NCBI GenBank assembly: GCA_905210525.1
Contig: CAJLXE010000078.1
Span: forward strand, 1 to 6,960
From: an uncultured Clostridia bacterium
GTDB lineage: Bacteria; Bacillota; Clostridia; HGM11327
Reading direction: 5' to 3'
Length of the DNA stretch: 6,960 nt
A program made the translations under genes and the position numbers. The notes below the pieces were generated by a model. It was given only the letters and a program-made list of their open reading frames with translations. It searched no databases and was not told where the DNA came from. Of the stretch, positions 5,442 to 6,960 are shown piece after piece (positions within the stretch are counted from its first letter, which is position 1; each line of letters opens with the position of its first letter).

Positions 5442-6960
5442 ATGGTACAAAATGATTTTTCGGCATGGCTTGCCGAACTGAAAGACAGAAATGATATAGT
5501 ATCTGTTGTATCATCTTATGTAAAACTTACCAGAAAGGGACGCCATCATTGGGGATTGTGTCCGTTTCACCATGAAAAGACGCCGTCTTTCAGTGTAAAT
5601 GAGGACTTACAGATATATAAATGCTTTGGTTGCGGTGCAGCCGGAGATGTTATAAAGTTTGTTCAGGAAAATGAACATACTGATTTTAACGGTGCTGTTC
5701 AGATATTGGCAGACAGAGCCGGCATGGAAGTGCCGCGCTTCGGAAAAGAAGATTCGCAAGCGGAAAAGAAACGCAATGAACTTATTTCGATAATGAATGC
5801 CGCACAGGAATTTTTTGTAAAATCGCTTTCGACACCTCAGGCGCAAAAAGCCAGAGAATACATAAAAAGCAGAGGCTTAAGCAAAGAAATAATAGAAAGA
5901 TTCGGATTGGGATATGCGCCGGACGGCTGGGAAAATCTCAAAACATACCTTATCGGATTGGGATATTCTCAGGAAAGCATGAATGAAACGGGACTCATGT
6001 CGTCAAAAGACAAGAGAATATATGATAAATTCCGAAACCGAATAATGTATCCGATTGCAGACGACAAGGGAACGATAATATCGTTTGGAGGAAGAAAGAT
6101 AAATCCTGAGGACGAGCCTAAATATATGAATTGTCCTCAAACGCTTCTTTATAATAAGTCGCAAACGCTTTACGGACTGAATATAGCCAAAAATTACGTA
6201 AAAGGAATGCCGTTGATAATAGTTGAAGGCTATATGGATGTTATAACAATGCATGAGTTCGGATTTAATACGGCTGTTGCATCGTGCGGAACGTCTCTTA
6301 CTCAGCAGCAGGCGAGAAAAATCAAGCGTTATACGGACAAGGTGTATATAGGATACGACGGCGATTCGGCAGGACAGTCGGCAACGGTGCGCGGCTTGGA
6401 TATACTTAAAGAAACGGGGCTTGACGTATTTGTGTTGTCATTTCCGGACGGCTGCGATCCCGATGATACGCTGCGCAAATACGGTAAAGAATACTTTGAC
6501 GAAATAATAAAAAATGCCCAGACATTGGTAGAATTCAAGCTTCGGAAAATATTTTCCGGAGGCGGCATGAAATCAAACGAGGAAAAACTTGCCGCTGCCA
6601 AAAAAGCAATAGATATTGTATCTAAAATACAGCTTGATATAGAACGCGAAAGATACATAGATATGATTGCGGAAAAAACGGGGTATTCAAAGCGTGCAAT
6701 TCTCAGCGACATTGAAAAATTGAGCGGTAAGGAATCTTCCGCGCAAAATACAATGCGTAATGAAAACCGTCAGACCGTCAATAATAATAATATACCGAAT
6801 ATATCTTTGAAGCCGAGACCGGGAAACAAAGATAATACGTTTGCTTCCGAGGCAAAGCTCATTTGCCTTATGGTGCGAGATAAAAATTGTGCGTTGGAAG
6901 CTTTCAAAATTGTAAGCGTTGCTTATTTTTCCGATCCTGTATGTAAAAGTATAGCCGAGG
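5442..6960 (+). CDS. dnaG: DNA primase, 5' part (runs off window end)
   Basis: The first 506 codons of primase, which lays RNA primers at replication forks with DnaB-type helicase. The N-terminal zinc-binding domain has C40, H43, C61 and C64 (in CPFHHEKTPSF and CFGCG), the same numbering as E. coli DnaG. The RNA polymerase core follows, with FGGRKI and PKYMNCPQT motifs. Its TOPRIM fold has EGYMDV (E262), GYDGDSAG (D306 and D308) and PDGCDPDD (D339 and D341), so the metal-binding acids are intact. From about 427 a polar linker with an Asn-rich stretch (447-450) leads into the start of the C-terminal helicase-interaction region, which the window cuts; about 100 residues are probably missing. 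No Shine-Dalgarno precedes the ATG, and no other standard start codon is in frame before the upstream stop, so translation may couple to dgt. Of 39 Ile codons counted by hand, 29 are AUA. Confidence 0.96.
   Translation, partial: MVQNDFSAWLAELKDRNDIVSVVSSYVKLTRKGRHHWGLCPFHHEKTPSFSVNEDLQIYKCFGCGAAGDVIKFVQENEHTDFNGAVQILADRAGMEVPRFGKEDSQAEKKRNELISIMNAAQEFFVKSLSTPQAQKAREYIKSRGLSKEIIERFGLGYAPDGWENLKTYLIGLGYSQESMNETGLMSSKDKRIYDKFRNRIMYPIADDKGTIISFGGRKINPEDEPKYMNCPQTLLYNKSQTLYGLNIAKNYVKGMPLIIVEGYMDVITMHEFGFNTAVASCGTSLTQQQARKIKRYTDKVYIGYDGDSAGQSATVRGLDILKETGLDVFVLSFPDGCDPDDTLRKYGKEYFDEIIKNAQTLVEFKLRKIFSGGGMKSNEEKLAAAKKAIDIVSKIQLDIERERYIDMIAEKTGYSKRAILSDIEKLSGKESSAQNTMRNENRQTVNNNNIPNISLKPRPGNKDNTFASEAKLICLMVRDKNCALEAFKIVSVAYFSDPVCKSIAE

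Noticed and set aside
6329..6712. 127-residue serine-rich open frame antisense to dnaG
   Set aside because: It lies opposite the TOPRIM region of primase, and its composition is what the complement of that coding sequence would give.

Overview
The window looks like chromosomal core sequence from a low-to-mid GC Gram-positive bacterium of the Clostridia, probably an anaerobic gut-type lineage. The reasons are the order of a short dGTPase-like HD phosphohydrolase immediately followed by dnaG (the familiar dgt-dnaG(-rpoD) order of clostridial genomes), GGAGG-type Shine-Dalgarno sites, two probable TTG starts behind perfect Shine-Dalgarno sites, heavy AUA and AGA codon use in dnaG, and the Firmicutes-like form of RF3. 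No phage, insertion sequence, CRISPR array, tRNA or rRNA was seen. The species cannot be named from this sequence.

Layout: positions 1-131 are non-coding but packed with inverted repeats, the last of which runs into an extended -10 promoter. This promoter probably drives a Cof-type HAD phosphatase (174-959, +). Tail to tail with it is an unrecognised four-helix membrane protein (974-1792, -) with a central soluble domain that may be a degenerate restriction-endonuclease-like (Mrr-type) fold. A clear intrinsic terminator (about 1873-1905, -) separates that gene from prfC, peptide chain release factor 3 (1932-3515, -), which has a leader of about 107 nt with two perfect hairpins. A divergent intergenic region (3516-3787) carries good sigma-A-type promoters in both directions: left for prfC and right for a small SprT-like zinc metalloprotein (3788-4285, +). 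It is followed by the dGTPase homologue dgt (4417-5427, +) and the 5' part of dnaG primase (5442 to the window end, +).

How the genes fit together: the right half is a replication and nucleotide-metabolism block. dgt (dNTP hydrolysis) and dnaG (primer synthesis) are only 14 nt apart and probably co-transcribed. The SprT-like gene lies directly upstream without an obvious terminator and may partly read through into dgt, although dgt has its own perfect -10 box. The left half is independent housekeeping: a small-molecule phosphatase, a membrane protein and a translation GTPase, each on its own transcript.

I did not find a clearly new system. The points most worth a second look are the hairpin-plus-promoter block at the left edge, the membrane protein with its possible dead-nuclease domain, and the structured prfC leader.
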